Shown here one piece after another: positions 55,930 through 63,824 of a stretch of DNA of 64,000 nt. The position numbers and the translations under genes are program-made. The stretch lies in assembly GCA_038143435.1 (NCBI GenBank), contig JAYQLX010000004.1, forward strand, positions 186,001 through 250,000. The letters run 5' to 3'. The number at the start of each line of letters is the position of its first letter. Within the stretch, counting starts at the first letter, position 1. The stretch is from UBA8337 sp038143435. GTDB lineage: Bacteria > Pseudomonadota > Alphaproteobacteria > RS24. Under the pieces are notes generated by a model that saw only the letters and a program-made list of their open reading frames with translations, ran no database searches and was not told the DNA's origin.

Positions 55930-56876
55930 CAGGCGTTTCTTTCTGTTTTTTCGGCCTGCCACATGGCCACGGTCAAAGGGGTGTTCTGTGCGGTCAGCGT
56001 GTCTCCTGCGGCGGCGAACAAACCGGCGGCGCGCAACATATGGTTCATCTCATCATCGGTAAATCCCAGGCGACGATGAGCATGCTCATTGCGTAAATCT
56101 TCCATTTCATGTGGCCCGAAATCGGCAATCAGCACACAGCCGCCGGGTCGCGTGATACGCGCCGCTTCATTAACCGCGCGTTGCGGGTCGTCGAGAAAGT
56201 GAAGCACCTGATGCAAAATGACAATATCGGCAACATTGTCTTCCAATGGCACATTGGCGCAATCGCCCTGCCGCACCTGACAATTTTCTGCCGCCAATTC
56301 ATCCAGCTTGGCGCGCGCAATGGTCAACATGTCGGGGCTGATATCAAAACCGACAGCGCGTGAGGCGCGCGTACCGAAAATTTCCAGCATGCGACCCGCA
56401 CCGGTTCCGAGATCGACAAGCAAATCAATGTCGCGTCCGCCAATCAACTCGCCCATGCGCTCTTCAATCGCGGTTTCGGGAATATGATTGGCGCGCAAAC
56501 TATCCCATTGCGCCGCATTGGCGGCAAAATAGGCCTGCGCACGCGCTGCGCGTTCGGCCCGCACTTCTGCCAGCCGCTCGCGGTCGCGCTGCAATTCATG
56601 GTCCCCCGGCGGCAGGCTGGCGATAATCTCTGCCAGCAAGTCGCCCGGTCGGGCGCTTTCATCGAGGCGGTAAAATACCCAACTGCCCTCAGGATAGCGA
56701 ACTATCAAACCGGCATCGGCCAACAGCTTCAAATGGCGCGAGATGCGCGGCTGGCTTTGCAGCAACACTTGCGTCAATTCCGATACCGTCAGTTCGCCCA
56801 ACGCCAAAATCGCCAGAATGCGAAGGCGGGTCGGCTCACCGGCGGCGCGCAAAGCTGATAGAAGGATTTCCATCAT
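55929..56876 (-). CDS. sahR: SahR-type ArsR regulator fused to a SAM-methyltransferase-like sensor domain
   Basis: SahR-type repressors control the SAM cycle and release DNA when S-adenosylhomocysteine accumulates (known from Proteobacteria). The 315-residue product has an ArsR winged helix at about residues 1-85 (GEPTRLRILAILALGELTVS, QPRISRHLKLLADAGLIVRY) without the metal-binding Cys motif of ArsR/SmtB. A class I methyltransferase fold follows from about residue 110, with the SAM/SAH motif LVDLGTGAGRMLEIFG and QGDCANVPLEDNVADIVILH. It directly precedes metF and metH and has a palindromic operator at its promoter. Both facts support SahR over a plain methyltransferase. Start: two adjacent ATGs (56876, 56873) with no upstream Shine-Dalgarno. 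Confidence 0.85.
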   Translation of the reverse strand: MMEILLSALRAAGEPTRLRILAILALGELTVSELTQVLLQSQPRISRHLKLLADAGLIVRYPEGSWVFYRLDESARPGDLLAEIIASLPPGDHELQRDRERLAEVRAERAARAQAYFAANAAQWDSLRANHIPETAIEERMGELIGGRDIDLLVDLGTGAGRMLEIFGTRASRAVGFDISPDMLTIARAKLDELAAENCQVRQGDCANVPLEDNVADIVILHQVLHFLDDPQRAVNEAARITRPGGCVLIADFGPHEMEDLRNEHAHRRLGFTDDEMNHMLRAAGLFAAAGDTLTAQNTPLTVAMWQAEKTERNA

Positions 56877-56880
56877 TGGG

Positions 56881-56908
56881 ATTATATAAAGATATCTTTA
56901 TATGTCAA
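56881..56908 (-). promoter_or_regulatory. sahR operon promoter with embedded SahR-type operator
   Basis: Reading leftward, TTGACA (56903-56908), a 16-bp spacer and TATAAT (56881-56886) form a consensus sigma-70 promoter. The perfect 20-bp palindrome ATATAAAGATATCTTTATAT (56884-56903) fills the spacer and overlaps both hexamers. A bound dimer would therefore block RNA polymerase. It resembles the ATAAAGATATCTTTAT core I recall for SahR sites. With a start 6-8 nt past the -10 box, transcription would begin at about 56873-56875, on the sahR start codon, which predicts a leaderless mRNA. Confidence 0.8.
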
Positions 56909-56940
56909 GCGCCAAGCCGATTGGCGTTGTAAACGGCGCT

Positions 56941-56968
56941 TTGACATGGGCACGAATAGGCCTAAATT
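56941..56968 (+). promoter_or_regulatory. Sigma-70 promoter of mlaA-mlaC
   Basis: TTGACA (56941-56946), a 16-bp spacer and TAAATT (56963-56968) point rightward to mlaA, whose ATG at 56993 has CAGGGA upstream. The sequence before the -35 box (GGCGCTTTGACA) mirrors the divergent sahR -35 region (GGCGCTTGACA). Confidence 0.65.
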
Positions 56969-56992
56969 GTCGGCAAATCAGGGAATAATCTT

Positions 56993-57721
56993 ATGTTTCG
57001 CCAAAAATTGCTTTTGCTTGCCGTCGCTGTTGCGCTGACCGGTTGTGCGGCACCGTCGCAGCACAATGACCCGTTTGAGCGCAGCAATCGCTTCATGTTC
57101 AAGGTCAATGTGCAGTTTGATAATTATTTATTGAAGCCGGTCGCCAAAGGCTATCTCTATGTGCCCTCGCCGGTGCGCCAATCGGTGCGAAACTTCCTCG
57201 ATAATCTCGCCTCACCGGTGACGCTGGCCAATGATATTTTCCAATTGCAAGGCCAACGCGCCAGCACCACGGCGCTGCGTTTCGGCATTAACTCCACGGT
57301 CGGGCTGTTCGGCCTGTTCGACCCGGCCAAGCGCTTGGGGCTGGAAAAACATGATGAAGATTTCGGCCAAACAATGGCGGTATGGGGAGTGCCGGAAGGG
57401 CCTTATCTGTTCACGCCGGTTTACGGGCCCTCCAGCCCGCGCGAGTTCAGCGGTTGGATTATTGACTGGGCTTTCGACCCGATGACCCATCAAGATGATT
57501 GGCATTTGGAAAACGCCATTGGTCGCTATGCGATAGATGGCATTGATGCGCGCGCCAGCGCGCTCACCGTGCTTGACGAGATTGAGCGCTCTTCGGTAGA
57601 TTTCTATGCAACGGTGAGAAGTCTGTATCAGCAAAATCGCGCCAGCGAGATTGCCAATGGCGTCACCAATATTGACGATTTACCGGATCTCGACGAGTTT
57701 GATGATCTGGATGATTTTTAG
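56993..57721 (+). CDS. mlaA: MlaA/VacJ outer-membrane lipoprotein
   Basis: MlaA removes mislocalised phospholipids from the outer leaflet of the outer membrane and passes them to MlaC. The 242-residue product has a lipoprotein signal with lipobox LTGC (Cys at about residue 18). The MlaA domain has DPFERSNRFMFKVN, LDNLASPVTLANDIFQ, RFGINSTVGLFGLFDPA and DFGQTMAVWGVPEGPYL. The C-terminal 15 or so residues are very acidic (DDLPDLDEFDDLDDF). mlaC follows 9 nt later. The inner-membrane MlaFED genes are not in this window. Confidence 0.95.
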   Translation: MFRQKLLLLAVAVALTGCAAPSQHNDPFERSNRFMFKVNVQFDNYLLKPVAKGYLYVPSPVRQSVRNFLDNLASPVTLANDIFQLQGQRASTTALRFGINSTVGLFGLFDPAKRLGLEKHDEDFGQTMAVWGVPEGPYLFTPVYGPSSPREFSGWIIDWAFDPMTHQDDWHLENAIGRYAIDGIDARASALTVLDEIERSSVDFYATVRSLYQQNRASEIANGVTNIDDLPDLDEFDDLDDF

Positions 57722-57730
57722 GAGCCGCCC

Positions 57731-58341
57731 ATGCGCGCCATCATCGCTTTTTTCGCCCTTTGGGCGCTTATGCTCACCCCGGGGTAGCGCAAGAGGTTGA
57801 TTTGGCCAAAGCCAAGAGCTTCGTCGAGGTGCTGGCCGATGATGCAATCAGCATTCTTTCTACTGAAAAGACCCGCGCCGGACGCGAAGCCAAATTTGCT
57901 GCCCTGCTTGATGAGCGCGCCAATATGCGCCGCATTGCGCGTTTTACGCTAGGGCAATTCGGTCGGCAAATTTCCAAAGAGGATTTCGCCACCTTTGAAA
58001 CCTTGCTCGGCGAGTTTATCGTCAAAGTCTATGCCAATCGCTTGGGTGAATATTCCGACGAAAAAGTCATGGTCGGCAAGGCGCAGGCCAAAAAGAAGAA
58101 TGTCATTGTCGACAGCCGCATCGAATTTGCCAATGGGCGCGACCCGATTGATATTGATTGGTGGCTAAGGCTTGAGAAAGATGGCAGCCTGACATTGTTT
58201 GACGTACGCGTCCTGGGCGTGTGGATGGCGCAAGAACAGCGCGATGCCTTTGCCTCAGTGCTGAAGAACAACAAAGGCGACATTAACGCCCTGCTCGAGC
58301 ATTTGCGCAAACAAATCAGCGCCGACACCGCCGAGGGCTGA
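57731..58341 (+). CDS. mlaC: MlaC periplasmic phospholipid-binding protein, frameshift in the signal peptide
   Basis: MlaC ferries phospholipid between MlaA and the inner-membrane Mla complex. From the ATG at 57731, with AGGAG over the mlaA stop, a signal peptide reads MRAIIAFFALWALMLTPG and then hits a stop. One base missing in the G-run at 57781-57784 restores it to VAQEVDLAKAKSFVEVLADD. Otherwise translation would need an unlikely TTG at 57760 that gives no export signal. The mature part is a normal Tol-Tol-Ttg2/MlaC domain (RMRRIARFTLGQFGRQ-like helix, VDSRIEF, DIDWWLRL). The repaired protein has 203 residues. Converges on ettA. Confidence 0.85.
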
Positions 58342-58342
58342 A

Positions 58343-60000
58343 TTAGCGGCTAAACTGCTTATATTTTATGCGCTTGGGCACTTCGGCATCGGCACCGAGG
58401 CGGCGTTTTCTGTCTTCTTCATAATCGGCATAATTGCCTTCAAACCATTCGACATGGCTGTCGCCTTCAAAAGCCAGAATATGCGTGGCAATACGATCGA
58501 GGAACCATCTATCGTGCGAGATGATAACGGCACAACCGGCGAAGTCTTCCAAGCCTTCTTCCAATGCGCGCAGCGTTTCAACATCCAAATCATTGGTCGG
58601 TTCATCGAGCAGCAAGAGGTTAGAGCCGGATTTCAGCATTTTGGCGAGATGCACGCGATTACGCTCACCGCCTGACAGCAGGCCGACTTTTTTTTGTTGG
58701 TCGCCGCCACGGAAGTTAAAGGCGCTGACATAGGCGCGCGAATTCATCTCGCGCTTGCCAAGCTCCAAAATATCCAAGCCGCCGGAAATCTCTTCCCAGA
58801 CATTTTTGCTGTCGTCCAAGCTGTCGCGGCTTTGGTCGACATAACCCATAATGGCCGTATCACCGACGCGCAACGCACCCGCATCCGGCGTCTCCGCACC
58901 GGTCAACATTTTGAAAAGCGTCGTTTTACCGGCACCGTTTGGCCCGATAACACCGACAATGCCGCCGGGCGGCAATTTGAAAGACAGATTGTCAATCAAC
59001 AGTTTTTCGTCAAAGCCTTTAGAGAGGTTCTCTGCCTCCAGCACAATGCCGCCAAGCCGAGGCCCCGACGGAATGGTGATTTGCGCCCGCCCGACCTCTT
59101 CGCGGCCCTGGCTTTCCAGCAATTCTTCATAGGCATTGATACGCGCCTTTGACTTGGCCTGACGCGCTTTCGGTGACTGGCGAATCCAGTCCAACTCGCG
59201 CGCCAATGTGCGGCTTTTGCCGTCGTCTTCGCGCGCTTCTTGTTCCATGCGTTTTTGTTTTTGTTCCAGCCAATTGAGGAATAATTGCCCTCATAGGGCA
59301 GCCCCTGCCCGCGATCCAATTCCAGAATCCAGCCGGTAATTTGGTCGAGGAAATAGCGGTCGTGGGTCACCAGAACAACGGTTCCGGCAAAATCGGCCAA
59401 ATGGTGCTGCAACCAAGCGACGGTTTCGGCATCGAGATGGTTGGTCGGCTCATCGAGCAGAAGCAGGTCAGGTTTTTCCAAGAGCAATTTGCACAAGGCA
59501 ACGCGGCGCTTTTCACCGCCTGATAAATGTTCCACCGAAGCGTCGCCGGGCGGGCAGCGCAGCGCGTCCATGGCTTGCTCGACCTGCGCGTCCAAATCCC
59601 ACAGATTTTGCGCGTCAATCTGGTCTTGCAGCGACGCCATTTCTTCCGCCGTCTCGTCGGAATAATTCATCGCCAGCTCGTTATAGCGCTCCAGCAGGGC
59701 TTGCTTTTCAGCCACCCCTTCCATGACATTGCCGAACACGTCTTTATCGCCATTGAGCTGCGGCTCTTGCTCGAGATAGCCGACTTTCGCCCCTTCAGCG
59801 GCCCAAGCCTCGCCCTGATATTCCTTATCAATACCGGCCATGATTTTCAAAAGCGTCGATTTACCCGCGCCATTGACCCCGACAATGCCAATTTTGGCGC
59901 CCGGAAAAAACGACAGGCGCACATCTTTCAAAACCTGCTTACCACCGGTATAGGTTTTCGACAGGCGGTCCATTACATAAACATATTGATACGAAGCCAT
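58343..60000 (-). CDS. ettA: Energy-sensing ABC-F translation factor EttA, frameshift near 59273
   Basis: EttA binds the ribosomal E site and throttles the first elongation step according to ATP/ADP ratio. Two ABC domains are present: GVNGAGKST with LSGGEKRRVALC, and GPNGAGKTT with LSGGERNRVHLAK, each with Walker B LLLDEPTN. They are linked by the coiled-coil linker (GNYSSWLEQKQKRMEQE when repaired) and end with KRIKYKQFSR like E. coli EttA. The frame breaks inside the linker. Two surplus bases near 59273 separate NYSS from WLEQ. The repaired length is 551 residues (E. coli 555). A soluble protein with no transport partner. Confidence 0.93.
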
Positions 60001-60036
60001 AAGCGTCCCCTTAATCTGCGACCTTTTTAGGCGCTT

Positions 60037-60669
60037 TTAGGCCAAGCTGGCAAGCAGCGCGTGTGCGTCCAAACGCTCGCGTAATTGCGTGCGCACACCG
60101 TGCCATTTGAAATGCATGGAATTGGTGACAATCTCGTCATCATATTTTTTCAGCGCATCGACAATCGGGGCCAATTCAATCAGCGCTTCAGCGCTTTTGC
60201 GAAACGCCGCAATGCCTTTGTCGGGCGCGGCACGGGCGGCCCAATCAATCAAATGGCTGCGCGCTTCAAAATCGGCCTGCGCGCTGCGCAATTCTTCTTG
60301 CAACAGCGCCTCATCTTGCAAAGCGGCAATGCCATGCGCAAATAGGCGCGTTGCCAAAGCGGCTCGGCGTTGCGCCGATAGTTCAGGCAGAATAGCAGCG
60401 GCATAAACAACCAAATCATCGAGACAAACCAACACCAATCGCGTGCGTGCGGGCTTGAGAACGGCAGTAAATTTTTTGTCGGTGAACAGATTGAAGTGCT
60501 GCAATCCGGCGCGGGTGCGCAAATAGCCGTAAAGCGCAGTTTGCGCGACATAGCTGGCGCGTTGCAGGCAAAATACCGCCAGCGCATCGGCATCGGTCAA
60601 TGGCGACGGGGTGCGCCAAACCAAAAAGGATTTGCCTATGGCAGAGAAATAATCACGGATTTTTCCCAT
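60037..60669 (-). CDS. Unrecognised 210-residue protein
   Basis: I start at 60669 (MGKIRDYFSAIGKSFLVWRT), with AAGAGA six nt upstream. The protein is soluble, Ala/Leu-rich and largely helical by eye, with no signal peptide, no clear membrane span and no catalytic motif I recognise. The repeated alanine-rich heptad-like stretches (AQRRAALATRLFAHGIAALQ, LREELRSAQADFEARSH-like) suggest a helical bundle. Codon use resembles the neighbours, so it looks resident. It lies 36 nt upstream of ettA on the same strand and may be co-transcribed. It is divergent from the symporter operon. Confidence 0.7.
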   Translation of the reverse strand: MGKIRDYFSAIGKSFLVWRTPSPLTDADALAVFCLQRASYVAQTALYGYLRTRAGLQHFNLFTDKKFTAVLKPARTRLVLVCLDDLVVYAAAILPELSAQRRAALATRLFAHGIAALQDEALLQEELRSAQADFEARSHLIDWAARAAPDKGIAAFRKSAEALIELAPIVDALKKYDDEIVTNSMHFKWHGVRTQLRERLDAHALLASLA

Positions 60670-60800
60670 TTTTTCTCTTACAGTCCTTAGTATATTTTTT
60701 AAGCCATGACATGAGCCGGACAATTTGGCAATACTTCAAGCCAAAGCGCCTTGCGGGTCTCACATAATGGCTCTGAAGTAGCGTAATCTGGGAGGGTTTT

Positions 60801-61055
60801 ATGGCATCATCACAAAACAAAGCGACGCACTGGCAGCGCACGCGCAATCTTACTTTTGTGACTCTGGCAATTTGGTTTTTCTTTTCCTTTTTTGTCCATT
60901 GGTTCGGTGCCGAGTTAAACACCGTCTCCTTTATGGGCTTTCCCCTCGGATTTTATATGGCCGCGCAAGGTTCGCCCATCGCTTTTGTCATTTTGCTGTT
61001 CTGGTCAACCCGTCGGCAAGAGGCGATTGACGAAGAATGCGGCGTCGCGGAATAG
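60801..61055 (+). CDS. DUF4212 small subunit of a Na+/solute symporter
   Basis: The 84-residue product has two membrane helices (about residues 18-38 and 45-67) flanked by charged ends. It matches the DUF4212 (sodium/substrate symporter small subunit) pattern of an N-terminal W-R-x-N region, then FFFSFFVHWFGAELN, then GFPLGFYMAAQGSP. DUF4212 genes sit immediately upstream of VC_2705-type symporters, as here (9-nt gap). GGGAGG precedes the ATG. Role inferred from context: assembly or function of the large subunit. Confidence 0.88.
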   Translation: MASSQNKATHWQRTRNLTFVTLAIWFFFSFFVHWFGAELNTVSFMGFPLGFYMAAQGSPIAFVILLFWSTRRQEAIDEECGVAE

Positions 61056-61064
61056 GAGGCGGGG

Positions 61065-62879
61065 ATGGAAAAGGGTTTTATCAATAATCTACCGCGCATT
61101 TACGGCCTCTATACGGGCGGCTTTTTGGGGTTCATCGCCCTAATGGCCATTCTTGAGCAATTCGGCGTTCCGGCCGACGTGCTGGGCATTCTTTTCGTAA
61201 CATTCACCATTGTCATTTATGCGGCCATTGGCTGGTTATCGCGCACCATGCAGGTTGACGCTTATTATGTCGCCGGACGCGAAGTGCCACCGCTTTATAA
61301 CGGCATGGCCACGGCAGCCGATTGGATGTCGGGTGCCAGCTTTGTCGCTATGGCGGGCGGTATTTATTTCGGCGGTTATGGCTATCTCGCTTTCATCGTC
61401 GGCTGGACCGGCGGCTATGTGTTGGTCAATTCACTATTGGCCCCCTATTTGCGCAAATTTGGCTGCTACACAGTGCCCGACTTTATCGGTACGCGATATG
61501 GCGGCAATACGGCGCGGTTGCTCGCCGTCATTGTTTTGGTGGTTGCCAGCTTTACCTATGTGACGGCGCAAATAAACGCGACCGGCACAATCGCCGCGCG
61601 GGCGCTACAAATCCCGTTTGAGGTTGGCGTATGGTTCGGCCTTTTGGGCATTTTACTGTGCTCCATGCTAGGCGGCATGCGCGCCGTGACATGGACACAA
61701 GTGGCGCAATATATTGTGCTCATCATCGCCTATCTGGTGCCGGTTTTCTGGATGTCCAATGCGCAAGATTTCGGACTGATACCGCAATTTTCCTATGGCG
61801 GTGCAGTGGAACGCATCAGTGAGCTGGAAGCCGCCGCCGGCGTCGGGCAGTTAGTGCCGAGCGAGTCTTTTGTCGGCCTTCGCGCCCTGACAACGCCGCA
61901 TGCCGCTGCCAGCGAAGGCGCCTTTGCCAGCTGGCAATTTGTTACTTTGGTGATGGTGTTGATGTGCGGCACGGCATCTCTGCCGCATATTCTCATGCGC
62001 TATTTCACAACGCCGAGCGTGCGCGATGCCCGTCGCTCTGTGGTTTATTCGCTGTTCTTTATTTTCCTGCTTTATTTCACTGCACCGGCTTTGGCGACAT
62101 TTACCAAGCTGCAAATCCTGGACCCCAATCTGGCGACCGGCATTATCGGCAAATCAATAGCGGATGTGCAATCACTGGAATGGATTCAAAAATGGAGCAA
62201 TGTCGGCTTTTTGGCCATTTCTGACAGTAACGGCAATGGCCTTTTGGAGATAAATGAGTTCTTCATGCGCGGCGATATTGTGGTGCTGGCGACGCCGGAA
62301 ATCGCCGGTTTGCCTTATGTCATTTCCGGCTTGGTCGCCGCCGGTGGTATGGCTGCTGCCATGTCGACGGCTGACGGGCTGTTGCTTGCCATCGCCAATG
62401 CGCTGAGCCATGACCTTTATTACAAAATCATCGACCCGGAAGCCGATACGCGTACCCGCCTGATTGTGGCGCGCATATTGCTGCTTATTATCGGCGCGGG
62501 CGGCGCATTGGTCGCCTCGCTGCAATTGTCGAGCATTCTCGGCGCTGTGGCGTGGGCCTTCTCTTTCGCTTGTTCCGGTCTTTTCTTCCCGCTGGTTTTG
62601 GGGGTTTGGTGGAAACGCGCCAACCGTCAGGGCGCAATAGCAGGTATGGCCATCGGCTTTTTAGCCGGCTCTTACTACCTCTATCATGTGCGCTTTGCCG
62701 GCGGCACGCCGCTTTTGGGACTTGACCATTTACGCTTCGGCATTGTCGGCATGGCAGCCAGCCTTGTCGCTATGGTCGGCGTTTCTCTGGCAACTGAAGA
62801 ACCTGATGCAGAGACACAAGCTATGGTCGATGCCATCCGCATACCGGGCGGCGACACGCTGCTGGATCAGACCCATTAA
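61065..62879 (+). CDS. Na+/solute symporter large subunit (VC_2705 type) with an EF-hand-like loop
   Basis: This SSS-family secondary transporter, related to the acetate permease ActP, has 604 residues and about 13 membrane spans. Family landmarks are YYVAGREVPPLYNGMATAAD and ADWMSGASFVAMAGGIYFGG near the N-terminus and GGMAAAMSTADGLLLAIANA later. Between two spans, residues 387-398 read DSNGNGLLEINE, a canonical 12-residue EF-hand loop pattern (D-x-N-x-N-G-x-L-E-x-x-E). This hints at calcium binding outside the membrane. The likely substrate is a small carboxylate, but it cannot be fixed by sequence. Followed by a small membrane protein gene. Confidence 0.9.
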   Translation: MEKGFINNLPRIYGLYTGGFLGFIALMAILEQFGVPADVLGILFVTFTIVIYAAIGWLSRTMQVDAYYVAGREVPPLYNGMATAADWMSGASFVAMAGGIYFGGYGYLAFIVGWTGGYVLVNSLLAPYLRKFGCYTVPDFIGTRYGGNTARLLAVIVLVVASFTYVTAQINATGTIAARALQIPFEVGVWFGLLGILLCSMLGGMRAVTWTQVAQYIVLIIAYLVPVFWMSNAQDFGLIPQFSYGGAVERISELEAAAGVGQLVPSESFVGLRALTTPHAAASEGAFASWQFVTLVMVLMCGTASLPHILMRYFTTPSVRDARRSVVYSLFFIFLLYFTAPALATFTKLQILDPNLATGIIGKSIADVQSLEWIQKWSNVGFLAISDSNGNGLLEINEFFMRGDIVVLATPEIAGLPYVISGLVAAGGMAAAMSTADGLLLAIANALSHDLYYKIIDPEADTRTRLIVARILLLIIGAGGALVASLQLSSILGAVAWAFSFACSGLFFPLVLGVWWKRANRQGAIAGMAIGFLAGSYYLYHVRFAGGTPLLGLDHLRFGIVGMAASLVAMVGVSLATEEPDAETQAMVDAIRIPGGDTLLDQTH

Positions 62880-62912
62880 AGCCGCGCGGCAAAACAGGGC
62901 GGAGAAATGCAT

Positions 62913-63257
62913 ATGAGCACGGCCTTTCCGATATGGGTTTTGGTGGTGGATTATGCGCTCGGCCTTGTGATGTGGACGCTGATTGGCCGCTCCGCAATGA
63001 ACCTGTTCCAGCCGGAAAATTCTGACTTCTTCTTCATGAAAGCCTTTGTCCGACTGACCAATCCGCTTTTGCGCCTATGGAAACCGATTACCCCGCAATT
63101 TTTGTTGCCCGCTTTGGTGCCGCTTTATGTGGCTTGGTTTTTCTATATGGCGCGCTTTTATGTGATGCCGTGGCTGATGGGCTATTCGGTTATGGGTATG
63201 TTGTCCTTCCCGCTCGAAGGAGAAATAGCTGCCCTTATTTACGCGCTATTCAAATAA
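62913..63257 (+). CDS. Small membrane protein, YggT-like arrangement
   Basis: I prefer the ATG at 62913 because GGAG lies 8 nt upstream of it; the ATG at 62907 is too close. The 114-residue product has about three membrane segments (residues 5-25, 55-80, 85-105), separated by a polar loop (FMKAFVRLTNPLLRLWKPIT). The NPLLRLWKPITP stretch before a hydrophobic span recalls YggT family proteins, but the match is weak. It lies 33 nt after the symporter and is probably co-transcribed, perhaps an accessory subunit. Confidence 0.65.
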   Translation: MSTAFPIWVLVVDYALGLVMWTLIGRSAMNLFQPENSDFFFMKAFVRLTNPLLRLWKPITPQFLLPALVPLYVAWFFYMARFYVMPWLMGYSVMGMLSFPLEGEIAALIYALFK

Positions 63258-63282
63258 AAACGGCACCGCGTGAGCAGTGCCG
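63253..63282 (-). terminator. Terminator of the MAPEG gene
   Basis: Reading leftward, CGGCAC (63277-63282) pairs with GTGCCG (63261-63266) around a 10-nt loop and is followed by TTTTTATTT. It starts 26 nt after the MAPEG gene stop and overlaps the end of the convergent membrane-protein gene. In the rightward direction the U-tract is poor. Confidence 0.7.
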
Positions 63283-63307
63283 CTTCCATTGTGAATGTTT
63301 CGAACGC

Positions 63308-63727
63308 CTAAAAAATCACCAGCGCCTCGCGCACCATCATGGCAATCAAGACCAGCCAGCTGACCATGAAAATACCGAAACGCAGCAAGACGACATTGGC
63401 GGTTGATTGCACCAGCGAGTGCACAACGCGAATGGCAACAAAGGCCCAAGCCAGATTGACGGCCCATGCATCAACATGACCGGCGACGGCAATGGTGATG
63501 GCGATGGCATAGAACAGCGTCGGCTGCTCGAACAAATGATTGTAATTATCGGCTATGCGGCGCACCTCTGACGGCAGCAATTGCATACCGGCCGGATGCC
63601 CCATTTGGTCGTCCGGTATCGTCGTATTGCCGATGGCCGGAATACGCGTGGCATACATCCAAATCATCATCACCGCGGTCCACAAACCCAACGCCACAAC
63701 AGGTTGTAAAATAGCTGAAGCTTCCAT
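63308..63727 (-). CDS. MAPEG family membrane protein
   Basis: MAPEG proteins are four-helix membrane enzymes of glutathione and eicosanoid metabolism; bacterial members are mostly uncharacterised. The start at 63727 (MEASAILQPVVAL), after GGAAGAG, gives 139 residues. Four hydrophobic segments are visible. The family signature region is RIADNYNHLFEQPTLFYA and AWAFVAIRVVHSLVQSTANV. Transcribed leftward, divergent from the amidohydrolase. Confidence 0.87.
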   Translation of the reverse strand: MEASAILQPVVALGLWTAVMMIWMYATRIPAIGNTTIPDDQMGHPAGMQLLPSEVRRIADNYNHLFEQPTLFYAIAITIAVAGHVDAWAVNLAWAFVAIRVVHSLVQSTANVVLLRFGIFMVSWLVLIAMMVREALVIF

Positions 63728-63824
63728 TTCTCTTCCTCCCAAGAAAGTCGTGATTAGATGCCGCAAGCTTGCCTCGTTTTGCTACACTGTGACAAGCTTT
63801 TTGGGGGCGTTTTGGGAGGGGAAA

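Noticed and set aside
63765..63799. AAGCTTG...CAAGCTT inverted repeat between the MAPEG and amidohydrolase genes
   Set aside because: The arms are only 7 bp, one is itself self-complementary, and the 21-nt spacing is not informative. Too weak to call a site.
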